A stretch of DNA of 64,000 bases from Pseudomonas sp. BMS12 (GCF_001592875.1 NZ_LSOF01000003.1:53014-117013); one strand, 5' to 3'. Numbered from the stretch's first letter, positions 37,510 through 48,621 are shown. The notes: a model not told the origin generated them from the letters alone. Numbers and translations are program-made.

Positions 37510-37526
37510 CAACGGGGAACCCGTTG
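37510..37526 (-). other. Hairpin at the head of the rho leader
   Basis: CAACGGG (37510-37516), GAA, CCCGTTG (37520-37526): a 7-bp stem just downstream of the rho -10 box, so it would sit at the very 5' end of the leader RNA, perhaps stabilising it. Confidence 0.4.
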
Positions 37527-37535
37527 CAGGCCCGA

Positions 37536-37564
37536 ATGTAACACCGGCTCTTGCGCAGAGTCTA
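37536..37564 (-). promoter_or_regulatory. Sigma-70 promoter of rho
   Basis: On the minus strand TAGACT (37564-37559), a 17-nt spacer, and TTACAT (37541-37536) give a good -35/-10 pair. It lies just beyond the trxA terminator and about 150 nt upstream of the rho start codon. Confidence 0.6.
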
Positions 37565-37575
37565 GCCCGCATCAA

Positions 37576-37603
37576 GAAAAAGCCCCGCAATGTGCGGGGC
37601 TTT
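37576..37603 (-). terminator. Intrinsic terminator of trxA
   Basis: AAAGCCCCGCA (37579-37589) and TGCGGGGCTTT (37593-37603) form an 11-bp stem with a 3-nt loop; the minus strand continues with CTTTTTCTTG-type T-rich sequence (plus-strand GAAAAA). It begins 21 nt after the trxA stop. Confidence 0.88.
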
Positions 37604-37623
37604 GATCTACAACGGCAGACGCC

Positions 37624-37950
37624 TCAGATGTTGGCGTCGAGGAAAGCGGCCAGTTGCGACTTGGACAGGGCGCCAACCTTGGTGGCCTCGACATTGCCGT
37701 TCTTGAACAGCATCAGGGTCGGGATACCGCGCACGCCGTACTTCGGCGGGGTTTCCTGGTTCTCGTCGATGTTCAGCTTGCAGACCTTCAGCTTGCCCTG
37801 GTAGGTCTGGGCGATCTCGTCGAGTACCGGCGCGATCATCTTGCACGGACCACACCACTCGGCCCAGTAATCGACCAGGACCGGACCTTCGGCCTTGATC
37901 ACGTCGTCTTCGAAGCTGGTGTCGCTGACGTGGGTGATGAACTCGCTCAT
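37624..37950 (-). CDS. trxA: Thioredoxin 1
   Basis: A 108-aa thioredoxin with the active site Trp32-Cys33-Gly-Pro-Cys36 ([20 protein letters not shown]), the cis-proline loop [12 protein letters not shown], and the E. coli-like length. It is a cytoplasmic dithiol reductant. The ATG at 37950 is preferred; longer in-frame starts add a basic extension absent from the family. It is flanked by its own terminator and, upstream, by the trxA/ppx divergent region, so it is monocistronic. Confidence 0.98.
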   Translation of the reverse strand: MSEFITHVSDTSFEDDVIKAEGPVLVDYWAEWCGPCKMIAPVLDEIAQTYQGKLKVCKLNIDENQETPPKYGVRGIPTLMLFKNGNVEATKVGALSKSQLAAFLDANI

Positions 37951-38022
37951 GAATAGTCTCCGGGTCGGAAGCGAAAAACTGGCGGCCATGATAGCCCGCC
38001 TCGGCCAGCGCTGAAAGCCGCA

Positions 38023-38068
38023 GGCGATTGAGCCTCTCAATAACCCTCACCGGTATGCCTCAATCGCC
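38023..38068. promoter_or_regulatory. Competing hairpins in the trxA-ppx divergent region
   Basis: GGCGATTGAG (38023-38032) is perfectly complementary to CTCAATCGCC (38059-38068), while its inner part ATTGAG (38027-38032) also pairs with the nearer CTCAAT (38036-38041). The same strand could thus choose between two stems. It lies 73 nt upstream of the trxA start and 169 nt before the ppx start. Nothing else gene-like is seen in this 286-bp gap. Confidence 0.4.
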
Positions 38069-38236
38069 CGAGTGGCGAAGGCGACGCCGTTACGCAGAAC
38101 GGCGGCACGAATCTGCAGCCGCTACGCCTTTGCGCCGGCCCGGCCGCGCCTCGCGGGCATGCGACATCCGTATGCGTTGGCTCATCCGCCCAGTCATGGC
38201 ACGATGGCGCGGAATGTAGAACGAGATATCGCCACC

Positions 38237-39739
38237 ATGCCCCAAGCCCACGTCGAGAGTTTCCCGCTGATCGCCGCCATCGACCTCGGCTCCAACAGCT
38301 TCCACATGGTGCTGGCCAAGGCCGACCACGGCGAGATCCGCATCCTCGAACGGCTGGGTGAAAAGGTGCAGCTGGCCGCCGGTCTGGACGACGAGCGCCT
38401 GCTCAGCGAGGAAGCCATGCAGCGTGGCCTCGACTGCCTGCGCCGTTTCGGCCAATTGATCCAGGGCCTGCCCCAGGGGGCCGTGCGCATCGTCGGCACC
38501 AATGCCCTGCGCGAAGCGCGCAACCGCGACGAGTTCATCCGCCGCGCCGACGAACTGCTCGGCCATGAGGTCGAGGTGATCTCCGGTCGCGAGGAAGCGC
38601 GCCTGATCTACCTCGGCGTATCCCACAGCATCGCCGACACCCCCGGCAAGCGCCTGGTCGCCGATATCGGCGGCGGCAGCACCGAATTCATCGTTGGCCA
38701 GCGCTTCGAGCCGCTGCTGCGCGAGAGCCTGCAGATGGGCTGCGTCAGCTTTACCCAGCGTTACTTCAAGGACGGCAAGATCACCGCGGCACGCTATGCC
38801 CAGGCCTACACCGCCGCGCGCCTGGAGCTGATGACCATCGAGCAGGGCCTGCAGCGCCTGGGCTGGCAGGAAGCGGTCGGCGCCTCCGGCACCATTCGTG
38901 CCGTGGGCCTGGCGATCAAGGCCGGCGGCCTGGGCAATGGCGAGATCAATCCGGACGGCCTGGCCTGGCTCAAGCGCAAGCTGCTCAAGCTCGGCGACGT
39001 GGAAAAAATCGACTTCGATGGCATCAAGCCGGATCGCCGGCAGATCTTCCCGGCCGGCCTGGCCATCGCCGAAGCCATCTTCGACGCCCTCGACCTGCAG
39101 CGCATGGATCACTCCGAAGGCGCCCTGCGCGAAGGCGTGCTCTACGACCTGCTCGGCCGCCACCACCACGAAGACGTGCGCGAGCGCACCCTGGGCGCGC
39201 TGATGGAGCGCTACCACGTCGACCTGCAGCAGGCGGCGCGGGTCGAGAGCAAGGCTCTGCAGGCCCTGGAAGAGGTAGCCCAGGCCTGGGAGCTGGACGA
39301 GGACTGGCATCGCGACCTGCTGCAGTGGGCCGCGCGGGTGCATGAGATCGGCCTGGACATCGCCCACTACCAGTACCACAAGCACGGCGCCTACCTGATC
39401 GAACACTCCGACCTGGCCGGCTTCTCGCGCAAGGATCAGCTGATGCTGGCCCTGCTGGTACGCGGTCACCGTCGCAACATCCCCAAGGACAAGTTCGCCG
39501 ATTTCGGTGCCGACGGCGTGCAGCTGCAGCGCCTGTGCGTGCTGCTGCGCTTCGCCATTCTCTTCCACCACATCCGCGGCACCCAGGCATCGCCCAAGGT
39601 GCAGCTCACCGCGGGCCCGCAGAGCCTCGACCTGACCTTCCCCGAAGGCTGGCTGGCAGCCAACCCGCTGACCCAGGCCGACTTCGAGCAGGAAGCCAAC
39701 TGGCTGACGCGCATCGGCTTCAGCCTGACCGTACGCTGA
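38237..39739 (+). CDS. ppx: Exopolyphosphatase
   Basis: A 500-aa Ppx/GppA-family hydrolase that degrades polyphosphate from its ends. The ASKHA ATPase-like phosphate loops are [17 protein letters not shown] and [15 protein letters not shown]; a [10 protein letters not shown] loop and the [16 protein letters not shown] catalytic Glu region are present. The C-terminal HD-like domain begins near [18 protein letters not shown] and includes [33 protein letters not shown]. The start is set at MPQAHVES (38237); the 55-residue upstream extension is basic and unlike the family. It is convergent with ppk, the enzyme that makes its substrate. Confidence 0.97.
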   Translation: MPQAHVESFPLIAAIDLGSNSFHMVLAKADHGEIRILERLGEKVQLAAGLDDERLLSEEAMQRGLDCLRRFGQLIQGLPQGAVRIVGTNALREARNRDEFIRRADELLGHEVEVISGREEARLIYLGVSHSIADTPGKRLVADIGGGSTEFIVGQRFEPLLRESLQMGCVSFTQRYFKDGKITAARYAQAYTAARLELMTIEQGLQRLGWQEAVGASGTIRAVGLAIKAGGLGNGEINPDGLAWLKRKLLKLGDVEKIDFDGIKPDRRQIFPAGLAIAEAIFDALDLQRMDHSEGALREGVLYDLLGRHHHEDVRERTLGALMERYHVDLQQAARVESKALQALEEVAQAWELDEDWHRDLLQWAARVHEIGLDIAHYQYHKHGAYLIEHSDLAGFSRKDQLMLALLVRGHRRNIPKDKFADFGADGVQLQRLCVLLRFAILFHHIRGTQASPKVQLTAGPQSLDLTFPEGWLAANPLTQADFEQEANWLTRIGFSLTVR

Positions 39740-39835
39740 GCATGCCCGCGTAGCGAGGACAGCGCCGATGAAAGGCGCTTTATCCTCTATGTGCTGGTGC
39801 CTATGGGGTCCGTCGGGAATGTGCCAGGCCGTCCC

Positions 39836-39996
39836 GCCTTAGCCGCGTCCGAGCGCATCCATTCGCGGCCGAAGCCACTCCCACAAGAATCTGCGCCGCC
39901 GTACCAGTTCGCCCCTGCCGGCGTGACTGGGCGGCACTCCGCTATGACCGCGATATCACTGCGCGCGGCGTGTCGAGGCCAAGGCCCCTCCCACGC
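39836..39996. repeat. Two degenerate REP-like repeats between ppx and ppk
   Basis: TTCGCGGCCGAAGCCACTCC followed by CACAAGAA (about 39860-39888) and, degenerate, CGTGTCGAGGCCAAGGCCCC followed by TCCCACGCAG (about 39968-39997), each with an upstream GCGT or GCGA arm. These match the Pseudomonas GCGGCTGAAGCCGCTCCCACA theme. The 392-bp convergent gap between ppx and ppk otherwise holds only the ppk terminator and no gene I can support. Confidence 0.65.
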
Positions 39997-40081
39997 AGGG
40001 CTGAGAGGAGCCCACAGCGAGTTACGCGCCACGCCCACCAGCACGGCGTTACGGTGAAAACAGGTGACGGTGACATCATCA

Positions 40082-40119
40082 CCAACAAAAAACCCCGCAT
40101 TGGCGGGGCTTTTTGTTGG
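40082..40119. terminator. Strong terminator of ppk, bidirectional
   Basis: CCAACAAAAA-A-CCCCGC (40082-40098) and GCGGGG-C-TTTTTGTTGG (40103-40119) make a 16-bp-paired stem with one mismatch and a short loop, with T-runs on both strands. It begins 13 nt past the ppk stop and also faces ppx. Confidence 0.9.
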
Positions 40120-40131
40120 CAAGCGTGAGAG

Positions 40132-42336
40132 TCAGCGCACCTGCAGCGCCGTGAGTTTCTCCAGCAGGCCCGCCTGGGCGCTGCGCGGGTTGGCGTTGCC
40201 GCTCGGGCTGGTACGCAGGTAACGGCCATCGGGCTGCAGCACCCAGGCCTGGGTGTTGTCGGTGAGGTAGGACTCCAGCTCCTTCTTCACCCGCAGGATC
40301 AGCTTGCGCCCTTCCACCGGAAAGCAGGTCTCAACACGCTTGTCGAGATTGCGCTCCATCCAGTCGGCACTGGACAGGTAGATCTTCTCCTCGCCGCCAT
40401 TGAGGAAGTAGAACACCCGCGTGTGCTCGAGGAAGCGGCCGATGATCGAGCGCACCTGGATATTGTGCGAAACGCCGGGAATGCCCGGGCGCAGGCAGCA
40501 CATGCCGCGCACCACCAGATCGATCCTCACCCCGGCCTGGCTGGCCTTGTACAACGCACGAATGACTTTCGGGTCGGTCAGCGAGTTGAACTTGGCCATG
40601 ATCTGCGCCGGCTTGCCTTCGCTGGCCTGCTGGGTCTCGAAGGCGATCATGTCGAGCAGAGTCTTCTTCAGCGTGAAGGGCGCGTGCAGCAGCTTCTTCA
40701 TGCGCAGGGTCTTGCCCATGCCGATCAGCTGGTTGAACAGCTTGGACACGTCCTCGCCCAGCGCCACATCGGCGGTGAGCAGGCTGTAGTCGGTGTACAG
40801 CTTGGCGTTGCCGGCGTGGTAGTTGCCGGTGCCGAGATGCGCGTAACGGCGCAGCTCGCCATTCTCGCGACGCAGGATGAGCATCATCTTGGCGTGGGTC
40901 TTGAAACCGACCACGCCGTAGATCACCACCGCACCGGCCTGTTGCAGGCGGCTGGCCAGCTGCAGGTTGGATTCCTCGTCGAAGCGCGCGCGCAGCTCGA
41001 TCACCGCAGTGACCTCCTTGCCGTTACGCGCCGCCTCGACCAGTGCATCGACGATCTCCGAGTTGGCCCCGGAGCGGTACAGGGTCTGCTTGATCGCCAG
41101 CACGTGCGGGTCTTTCGCGGCCTGGCGCAGCAGGTCGACCACCGGGGTGAAGGACTCGAAGGGGTGCAGCAGCAGGACATCCTGCTTGCCGACCACACTG
41201 AAGATGTTCTCGGCGTTCTGCAGCAGCTTGGGGATCACCGGAGTGAATGGCGTGTACTGCAGCTCCGGGTGACTCTCCAGCCCGGTGATGCTGAACAGGC
41301 GGGTCAGGTTGACCGGGCCGTTGACGCGGTACAGCTCGCTCTCGGCCAGGTTGAACTGCTTGAGCAGGTTGTCCGACAGGTGTTTCGGGCAGGTATCGGC
41401 CACTTCCAGGCGCACCGCATCGCCGTAGCGACGGGAGAACAGCTCACCGCGCAGGGCGCGGGCCAGGTCCTCGACATCTTCGGTATCCACCGACAGGTCG
41501 GCGTTACGGGTCAGGCGGAACTGGTAGCAACCCTTGACCTTCATGCCCTGGAACAGATCGTCGGCGTGGGCGTGAATCATCGAAGAAAGGAACACGTAGT
41601 TGTCCCCTGCCCCACCAATCTCCTCCGGCACCCTGATGATGCGCGGCAGCAGGCGCGGCGCCGGGATGATCGCCAGGCCCGAGTCGCGACCGAAGGCGTC
41701 GACGCCTTCCAGCTCGACGATGAAGTTCAGGCTCTTGTTCACCAGCAGCGGGAAGGGGTGGGTCGGATCGAGGCCGATCGGCGTGATGATCGGCGCAATC
41801 TCGTCGCGGAAGTAGCGGCGCACCCAGGTCTTCAGCTTGGTCGTCCAGTGACGGCGGCGGATGAAGTTGACCTGGTGCTTGGCCAGCTCCGGCAGCAGCA
41901 CGTCATTGAGCAGGGCATATTGGCGCCCCACCTGCTCGTGGGCGATCTCGGAAATGCGCGCCAGCACCTGACTCGGCAACAGACCGTCGGCACCGGCCTG
42001 CTCGCGGGCGAAGTTGATCTGCTTCTTCAGGCCGGCGACGCGGATCTCGAAGAACTCGTCGAGGTTGCTGGAGAAGATCAGCAGGAACTTGAGGCGCTCC
42101 AGCAGCGGGTAGGACTCGTCCAGCGCCTGCTCCAGCACGCGGATATTGAACTGCAGCTGGGACAGCTCGCGATGGATGTACAGGACGCTGTCGTCCAGCC
42201 CGGGGACCGGTGGTGGCGGTGCGGGCGCGGGGGCCGGCTCGGGCTCCACTGGCGTTTGCTCGGCCACCACGTCGACCGGCAGCGCTTGCTCGGCGGCTTG
42301 CTGCAGGTCGGTCTTGCTCAATCCCTCGGTATTCAT
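40132..42336 (-). CDS. ppk: Polyphosphate kinase (PPK1)
   Basis: A 734-aa PPK1 that polymerises ATP gamma-phosphate into polyphosphate. After a proline-rich N-terminus ([18 protein letters not shown]), the N domain reads [52 protein letters not shown]. The catalytic core shows [16 protein letters not shown] (autophosphorylated His region), [15 protein letters not shown] and [24 protein letters not shown], and the C-terminal PLD-like domain has [33 protein letters not shown] and [11 protein letters not shown]. The ribosome-binding site is CAGGAAATCTGCG. It lies 19 nt downstream of hemB on the same strand. Confidence 0.97.
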   Translation of the reverse strand: MNTEGLSKTDLQQAAEQALPVDVVAEQTPVEPEPAPAPAPPPPVPGLDDSVLYIHRELSQLQFNIRVLEQALDESYPLLERLKFLLIFSSNLDEFFEIRVAGLKKQINFAREQAGADGLLPSQVLARISEIAHEQVGRQYALLNDVLLPELAKHQVNFIRRRHWTTKLKTWVRRYFRDEIAPIITPIGLDPTHPFPLLVNKSLNFIVELEGVDAFGRDSGLAIIPAPRLLPRIIRVPEEIGGAGDNYVFLSSMIHAHADDLFQGMKVKGCYQFRLTRNADLSVDTEDVEDLARALRGELFSRRYGDAVRLEVADTCPKHLSDNLLKQFNLAESELYRVNGPVNLTRLFSITGLESHPELQYTPFTPVIPKLLQNAENIFSVVGKQDVLLLHPFESFTPVVDLLRQAAKDPHVLAIKQTLYRSGANSEIVDALVEAARNGKEVTAVIELRARFDEESNLQLASRLQQAGAVVIYGVVGFKTHAKMMLILRRENGELRRYAHLGTGNYHAGNAKLYTDYSLLTADVALGEDVSKLFNQLIGMGKTLRMKKLLHAPFTLKKTLLDMIAFETQQASEGKPAQIMAKFNSLTDPKVIRALYKASQAGVRIDLVVRGMCCLRPGIPGVSHNIQVRSIIGRFLEHTRVFYFLNGGEEKIYLSSADWMERNLDKRVETCFPVEGRKLILRVKKELESYLTDNTQAWVLQPDGRYLRTSPSGNANPRSAQAGLLEKLTALQVR

Positions 42337-42355
42337 CGCAGATTTCCTGGGGGCG

Positions 42356-43402
<1,047 letters not shown>

Positions 43403-43480
43403 TTATACCCGGCCATTATGACCAAATAATGACTGCCACTCCCAGACTGCGACGGCGGGCCGCAGTTCCGTGTCACGCGC

Positions 43481-44710
43481 TCAGGCGACGCGCGCAGCCC
43501 GCGAGGCTGGCCAGAACAGCCAGAGCAGGCTGGCCAGACTCCAGGCCGCCAGCAGCATCCAGGACAGGCCGCCCTCCTCCAGCAGGCCGACCTGCTGCGC
43601 CCAGGCCAGGGCGGCCAGGTTGGCGAACAGCCGCGCCACTTCCAGCCAGCGGGCAAACGTCCGGTTCTCCAGCCAGGCGCCGATGCAGTACAGACCGAAG
43701 GCCACCCACAGCCAGGCGCCGAACAGCACCGCCAGCGGCTGCTCCGCCGCCACCGCCAGCAACCCGCTGACGCCCAGCACATAGATGGCGAACTGCAGCG
43801 CGGCATACACCTTGTGCCGGCGCGCCAGAGGCACCTCGAACTTGCGGAAGCGGCTCAGGTCCTGCTTCACCATCGGGTAGCGCGCCGCGACATCCGCCGG
43901 ACGCCAGCCGGTGGGCATGAACCAGATGCGCAGCTTGTCCCACCAGGAACCGGCACGCACCGCGTCACGCCACAACTGCACGTAGAACTGCAGGTTGGCC
44001 CACAGCGGGTTCCAGCTCTGCAGTGGCACGGTCACACCGAACACCACCGGTTCTTCCTCCAGCTCCTCCTGAAAAGTGCCGAACAGACGGTCCCAGAGAA
44101 TGAACACGCCGCCGTAGTTGCGATCCATGTAGACCGGGTTCTGCGCATGGTGCACACGATGATTGGACGGCGTGACGAAGAACCACTCGTACCAGCCCAG
44201 CTTGGGCACATGCCGGGTGTGCACCCAGAACTGGTACAGCAGGTTCAGCGCCGCCACGCTGACGAACACCAGCGGCGGCACGCCGAGCACGGCCATCGGC
44301 AGGTAGAAGATCCAGCTCAGCAGGAAGCCGGTGCTGGTCTGGCGCAGGGCCGTGGAGAGGTTGTACTCCTCGCTCTGGTGATGCACCACGTGCGAGGCCC
44401 AGAACACATTGCGCTCATGACCGAAGCGGTGGTTCCAGTAGTAGCAGAAGTCATAGAGGACGAAGGCCAGCACCCAGACCCAGAGCTCGTCCGACAATTC
44501 GAGCAGGTGCAGGTATTCGTAGGCGAAGGCATAACCGAGCACGGCGATGGCCTTGCTCAGCAGGCCACTGGCCTGGGACAACACACCGGCACTGAGGCTG
44601 TTGAGGGCATCGGCCAGGCGATAGCTGCGCACCCCACGCAGGCGGTCCGCCAACAGTTCGGCGGCGATCAGCAGGAAGAAGAAAGGCACGGCAAGCAGGA
44701 TCAGATTCAT
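43481..44710 (-). CDS. Sterol desaturase / fatty acid hydroxylase-family membrane protein
   Basis: A 409-aa integral membrane protein with several hydrophobic helices and the eight-histidine diiron signature of the family: HRFGHERN, HVVHHQ, HTRHV and NHRVHH. Homologues hydroxylate or desaturate lipids using O2. A C-terminal extension with three or four extra helices (VYAALQFAIYVLGVSGLLAVAAEQPLAVLFGAWLWVAFGLY) follows the catalytic domain. The start at 44710 has a weak ribosome-binding site but places the first helix (NLILLAVPFFFLLIAAELLAD) correctly. It is divergent from elbB. The physiological lipid is unknown. Confidence 0.9.
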   Translation of the reverse strand: MNLILLAVPFFFLLIAAELLADRLRGVRSYRLADALNSLSAGVLSQASGLLSKAIAVLGYAFAYEYLHLLELSDELWVWVLAFVLYDFCYYWNHRFGHERNVFWASHVVHHQSEEYNLSTALRQTSTGFLLSWIFYLPMAVLGVPPLVFVSVAALNLLYQFWVHTRHVPKLGWYEWFFVTPSNHRVHHAQNPVYMDRNYGGVFILWDRLFGTFQEELEEEPVVFGVTVPLQSWNPLWANLQFYVQLWRDAVRAGSWWDKLRIWFMPTGWRPADVAARYPMVKQDLSRFRKFEVPLARRHKVYAALQFAIYVLGVSGLLAVAAEQPLAVLFGAWLWVAFGLYCIGAWLENRTFARWLEVARLFANLAALAWAQQVGLLEEGGLSWMLLAAWSLASLLWLFWPASRAARVA

Positions 44711-44871
44711 GGTTCGGCACGGCAGAGGTTGACCTATGCTGAGCCTAGACCTGCTCAGGCCGGTGCTCGCGACGCGCAATGCCAGCCTGGGCGACATATG
44801 GCGACACTCGACGGCGCCCTGGCCGGCGAGTAAAACTGCAGGCAAATCCCTGCTACCTCATGGAGAACAGC

Positions 44872-45537
44872 ATGCAGAAACGAGTCGCAGTCATCCTCTC
44901 CGGCTGTGGCGTCTACGACGGCGCGGAAATTCACGAGAGCGTGATAACCCTGCTGCGTCTGGACCAGCGTGGCGCCCAGGTGCAGTGCTTCGCACCGAAT
45001 ATCGCGCAGATGCACGTGATCAACCACCTCACCGGCGAGGAAATGCCGGAGAGCCGCAATGTCCTCACCGAGGCCGCGCGCATCGCCCGCGGCGACGTGG
45101 CCGACGTGCGCGAACTGCAGGTCGACAAGTTCGATGCCCTGATCCTGCCGGGCGGCTTCGGCGTCGCCAAGAACCTCTCCAACTTCGCCGTCGAGGGTGC
45201 TGGCTGCAGCGTGCAGCCGGATGTACTGGCTGCCGCCCAGGCCTTCGCCCAGGCGGGTAAGCCAATCGGCCTGATCTGCATCTCGCCGGCCCTGGCGACC
45301 AAGATCTTCGGCGAAGGGGTCAGCTGCACCCTGGGAGCGGAAGACGATCCAGCTGCCGAAGCCCTGGTTGCCATGGGCGGCAAGCATGTCGAGTGCACGG
45401 TCGAGGACATCGTCGAGGATGAAAAGCACAAGCTGGTGACCACGCCGGCCTACATGCTCGCGCAATCCATCGCCGAGGCCGCCTCCGGTATCAACAAGCT
45501 GGTCGACCGGGTGCTGGAGCTGGCACAGCCGCATTGA
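44872..45537 (+). CDS. elbB: Isoprenoid biosynthesis glyoxalase ElbB (DJ-1/PfpI superfamily)
   Basis: A 221-aa protein matching remembered E. coli ElbB along its length: VAVILSGCGVYDGAEIHESVITLL, CFAPNIAQMHVINHLTGE, ESRNVLTEAARIARGDV, DALILPGGFGVAKNLSNFAVEG, and KLVTTPAYMLAQSIAEAASGI. The nucleophile-elbow Cys expected in DJ-1 enzymes is in LICISPALA. Glyoxalase III-like activity has been reported for the family; its biological job is unclear. The start is taken at the ATG with GGAGA six nt upstream (44872); the ATG at 44860 is an alternative adding four residues. Confidence 0.93.
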   Translation: MQKRVAVILSGCGVYDGAEIHESVITLLRLDQRGAQVQCFAPNIAQMHVINHLTGEEMPESRNVLTEAARIARGDVADVRELQVDKFDALILPGGFGVAKNLSNFAVEGAGCSVQPDVLAAAQAFAQAGKPIGLICISPALATKIFGEGVSCTLGAEDDPAAEALVAMGGKHVECTVEDIVEDEKHKLVTTPAYMLAQSIAEAASGINKLVDRVLELAQPH

Positions 45538-45560
45538 GCCTGCGCCAATCCCGCCATTTC

Positions 45561-45580
45561 GCGCGGCACCTGTGCCGCGC
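45561..45580 (+). terminator. Hairpin after elbB
   Basis: GCGCGGCAC, CT, GTGCCGCGC: a perfect 9-bp stem with a 2-nt loop (so probably 8 bp in practice), 23 nt after the elbB stop. There is no U-tract. Confidence 0.45.
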
Positions 45581-45642
45581 CCCTGTTCAGCGCTGCCTGG
45601 CTGCGTCAGTTTGGCCGGCATATCGAGCCGCAGGAGCGCAGC

Positions 45643-46113
45643 ATGAGTGAACCGGTTTTCCAGCTCTCCGAAGAGCAGCGCCAGGGCGTGGAAGCTTTCT
45701 TCCAGCGCATCCCCTTCAATCAGGTACTGGGCATCCGCATCGTCGAGCTGAGCGGCGCGCGGGTGGTGATGGATCTGCCGATGAAGGCCGAGCTGATCGG
45801 CAATTTCGTCCAAGGCATCCTGCACGGCGGGGTGATCTCATCGATTCTGGATGTCGCCGGTGGCGCCATGGCCCTGATCGGCGCCGTCGACAAGCACCAG
45901 CACCTGAGCCAGGCCGAGCGCATGACGCGCCTGTCCAAGCTGGGCACCATCGACCTGCGCATCGACTACCTGCGCCCCGGCCGCGGCCAGACCTTCACCG
46001 CCACGGCGGTGCTGCTGCGCTCCGGCAACAAGGTGGCGGTGGTGCGCAGCGAGCTGCATAACGACGAAGGTGTGCTGGTGGCGGTGGGTACCGGCACCTA
46101 TCTGTGCGGTTGA
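45643..46113 (+). CDS. PaaI/YigI-type hotdog thioesterase
   Basis: A 156-aa thioesterase-superfamily protein: FQRIPFNQVLGIRIVELSGARVVMDLPMKAELIGNFVQGILHGGVISSILDVAGGAMALIGAV has the hotdog helix with the ILHGGVISSILD active-site segment of the YigI/PaaI type. It ends with LRIDYLRPGRGQTFTATAVLLRSGNKVAVVRSELHNDEG. It probably hydrolyses acyl-CoA in the cytoplasm. It is preceded by GCAGGAGCGCAGC and is a separate unit after elbB. Confidence 0.92.
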   Translation: MSEPVFQLSEEQRQGVEAFFQRIPFNQVLGIRIVELSGARVVMDLPMKAELIGNFVQGILHGGVISSILDVAGGAMALIGAVDKHQHLSQAERMTRLSKLGTIDLRIDYLRPGRGQTFTATAVLLRSGNKVAVVRSELHNDEGVLVAVGTGTYLCG

Positions 46114-46180
46114 TGCTGTAAACCCCCTCTCCCGTCGGGAGCGGGTTGGGGAAGACCTGTCGTTATGCGCCCGCTACGGA

Positions 46181-46630
46181 TCAGCGCATCAGGCGAGTGA
46201 GAATGCGATCGAGGGCATTGGCGAAGGCCTGGCGATCCTTGTCGCCGTAGGCGGCCTGTCCCCCGCCCATCTGGCCCTGGTCGCGCAGGTCGGCAAACAG
46301 ATTGCGTGTGGCCAGCTTGTCGCCCATGTTGCGTTCGTCGAACTCGCGCCCGCGCGGATCAAGCGCTGCGACGCCCTTCTTCACCAGACGGTCGGCCAAC
46401 GGGATATCGCTGCAGATCACCAACTCACCGGGCACCGCGTGCTCGACCAGGTAATCGTCGGCGGCATCCAGGCCGCTGGGCACCACCACCAGCCGGACAC
46501 AGGCGAAGTTCGGCCGCGCCACGGCCTGGCCCGCCACCAGCACCACCTCAATGCCGCGCTTGAGGGCGAACTTCACCACCTGGTCGCGCGCCAGCCGGGG
46601 GCAGGCATCGGCATCGATCCAGACACGCAT
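46181..46630 (-). CDS. YaiI/YqxD (DUF188, UPF0178) family protein
   Basis: A 149-aa protein starting RVWIDADACPRLARDQVVKFALKRGIEVVLVAGQ, with the acidic cluster and VICSDIPLADRLVKKGVAALDPRGREF that define the family, a PIN-like nuclease fold of unknown function. The ATG at 46630 matches homologues. A GTG at 46645 overlaps the upstream FTR1 stop as GTGA and would add five residues; in either case translation is probably coupled to the iron permease gene. Confidence 0.93.
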   Translation of the reverse strand: MRVWIDADACPRLARDQVVKFALKRGIEVVLVAGQAVARPNFACVRLVVVPSGLDAADDYLVEHAVPGELVICSDIPLADRLVKKGVAALDPRGREFDERNMGDKLATRNLFADLRDQGQMGGGQAAYGDKDRQAFANALDRILTRLMR

Positions 46631-46641
46631 GGCCCGCTCGC

Positions 46642-48528
46642 TCACTTGGCCTGCGCCAGGCGGCGGCGCTCACCTAGCCAGCTGCGCCCATAGAGCACTG
46701 TGATGGCCAGCAGCGCCAATGTCTGTGCCGAGAGGCTGTAGGCGTCCGGGTGGATACCTAGCCAATCGAACTCGAAGAACGCCACCGGTCGTGTACCGAG
46801 CACGCCCGCTTCCTGCAGCGCCGCCACGCCATGACCGGCGAAGACCACCGAGAGCACGCAGAGCAGCACGGCGTTGGCACTGAAGAAGGTCGCCAGCGGT
46901 AGCTTGCGAGAGCCACGCAGGATCACCCAGGCCAGCCCCAACAGCAGCACCAGCGCAGCGCCAGCACCGGCAATCACCATGCCGTGACCTTGCGGCCCGG
47001 CCTGCAGCCACAAGGTTTCGTAGAACAGAATGACTTCGAACAATTCGCGATAGACCGAGAAGAAGGCCAGTACGGCGAAGCCGAAGCGGCCACCGCCGCC
47101 GACCAGGCTGCTCTTGATGTAGTCCTGCCAGGCGGCGGCATGCCGGCGATCGTGCATCCACACGCCGAGCCACAGCACCATGACGCTGGCGAACAGCGCC
47201 GTCGCACCTTCCAGCAATTCGCGCTGGGCACCACTGACATCGATCAGGTAAGCCGCCAGGGCCCAGGTGCCGAAGCCGGCCACAATGGCCAGGCCCCAGC
47301 CAGCATGCACACTGCGCACCGCCTGCTGCTGGCCGGTGTTGCGCAGGAAGGCGAGGATTGCCGCCAGCACCAGGATGGCTTCCAGCCCCTCACGCAACAG
47401 GATCAGCAAGCTGGAGACGAAGGTCAGTGAGGCGTCCATGGCGCCACCACCGAGCAACTCGGCCGACTTGGCCAGTTCGAGCTTGGCCCGCTCCAGCGCC
47501 TGAGCGGCCTGGGCGACACTGGCACCGTCCTGCACGGCCTGACGGTAAGCCATCAGGGCCCGCTCGGTGGTCTTGCGCTGCTTGGCGTCGAGGTTGTCGA
47601 GGGCGCTTTCCACCAGCTCGAAACCTTCCAGATAAGCACCCACGGACAGGTCATAGGCCTGCTCGTGGTCACCAGCACGGTAGGCCTGCAGGCTGCGCTC
47701 CAGAGTTGCTCGGGTGTAACCGATCAGCTCCTGCGGGCCACGCTGCTGCATCACCGGCTTGGCGCGCTGGGCGCGGAAAGCGGCGCCGTCACCACCGGCA
47801 GCCACCACTTCGGCCGGCGTGCGGCTGGCCAGCTCGGCCATGGAGAAGCCGCTGCCGGTGCTGCTCGGCGCGGCCGTGAAGCCGGCGATGTAGGTGGCCA
47901 GATCCCAGCGCTGGCGTTCGTCCAGCTGGTCGGCGAAGGCAGGCATGTCGGTGCCTTCCACGCCCAGTCCCAGGGTGTTGTACAGGTCATACAGGCTTAG
48001 CTGGTCGAGCCGTGCAGCGTCGCGCAGGTTCGCCGGTGGCGGCTCCAGCCCCAGACCCGCCGGGCCATCGCCCGCACCCGTGTCGCCATGACAGATGGCA
48101 CAGTGCTGGGCAAACAGCGGGGCGCCACGGCTAGGGTCAGGAGTGATCACCGGGGTCAGGCTCAGCTGGTACAGCTGCGTCAACTGCGCTCCCAGGCGAC
48201 GCGCCTCGCCGGATACCTGCTCGCCAGGCTGGCGTTGCTGCACCGCGGCACGCAGCGCTTCAACACCGCTGGCCAGCTCATCGCGGCCAGCCTTGGCCGG
48301 CAGGGCCACAACCAGCCCCTGCAGCACACCGAGAAACTCCAGCTGCTCGGTGTATTCGCCGCTGTCGATCACCTCGCCAGAGGCGACCGTGGCCGGATAG
48401 TCAGCCGCAACATAGCTGAGCAGGTGCAGGGCCTGGGCAGCTCCCTCCGGCTCGGCCAGGGCAGGCAGGCTAAGCAGAGCAAACAGGGGCAGCAACAACC
48501 AGGACAGGGAAGAACGCATAACAGACAT
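46642..48528 (-). CDS. Cytochrome c - FTR1 iron permease fusion protein
   Basis: A 628-aa protein. A signal peptide (about 1-25, ending PALA) is followed by a helical periplasmic region, then a class I cytochrome c domain (about 130-220) with the heme motif Cys143-AI-Cys146-His147 and a likely axial Met195 in TDMPAFADQ. A second helical region follows (about 270-360), and the C-terminal FTR1 permease (about 372-615) carries two iron-binding REXXE motifs: REGLE (379-383) and RELFE (494-498). FTR1 proteins import ferric iron after ferrous oxidation, so the heme domain may handle the electron. An upstream TTGAGC-N16-TAACAA pair on the minus strand is a candidate promoter. YaiI follows by overlap. 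Confidence 0.92.
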   Translation of the reverse strand: MSVMRSSLSWLLLPLFALLSLPALAEPEGAAQALHLLSYVAADYPATVASGEVIDSGEYTEQLEFLGVLQGLVVALPAKAGRDELASGVEALRAAVQQRQPGEQVSGEARRLGAQLTQLYQLSLTPVITPDPSRGAPLFAQHCAICHGDTGAGDGPAGLGLEPPPANLRDAARLDQLSLYDLYNTLGLGVEGTDMPAFADQLDERQRWDLATYIAGFTAAPSSTGSGFSMAELASRTPAEVVAAGGDGAAFRAQRAKPVMQQRGPQELIGYTRATLERSLQAYRAGDHEQAYDLSVGAYLEGFELVESALDNLDAKQRKTTERALMAYRQAVQDGASVAQAAQALERAKLELAKSAELLGGGAMDASLTFVSSLLILLREGLEAILVLAAILAFLRNTGQQQAVRSVHAGWGLAIVAGFGTWALAAYLIDVSGAQRELLEGATALFASVMVLWLGVWMHDRRHAAAWQDYIKSSLVGGGGRFGFAVLAFFSVYRELFEVILFYETLWLQAGPQGHGMVIAGAGAALVLLLGLAWVILRGSRKLPLATFFSANAVLLCVLSVVFAGHGVAALQEAGVLGTRPVAFFEFDWLGIHPDAYSLSAQTLALLAITVLYGRSWLGERRRLAQAK

Positions 48529-48621
48529 CAATCAATCCCAAACAAGAATGGGTGGCATTAATTGTTACCTTCCTAACGATTCAGCTCAAGAGAAAACTGA
48601 AATACGCAGTAACAATCCGCC

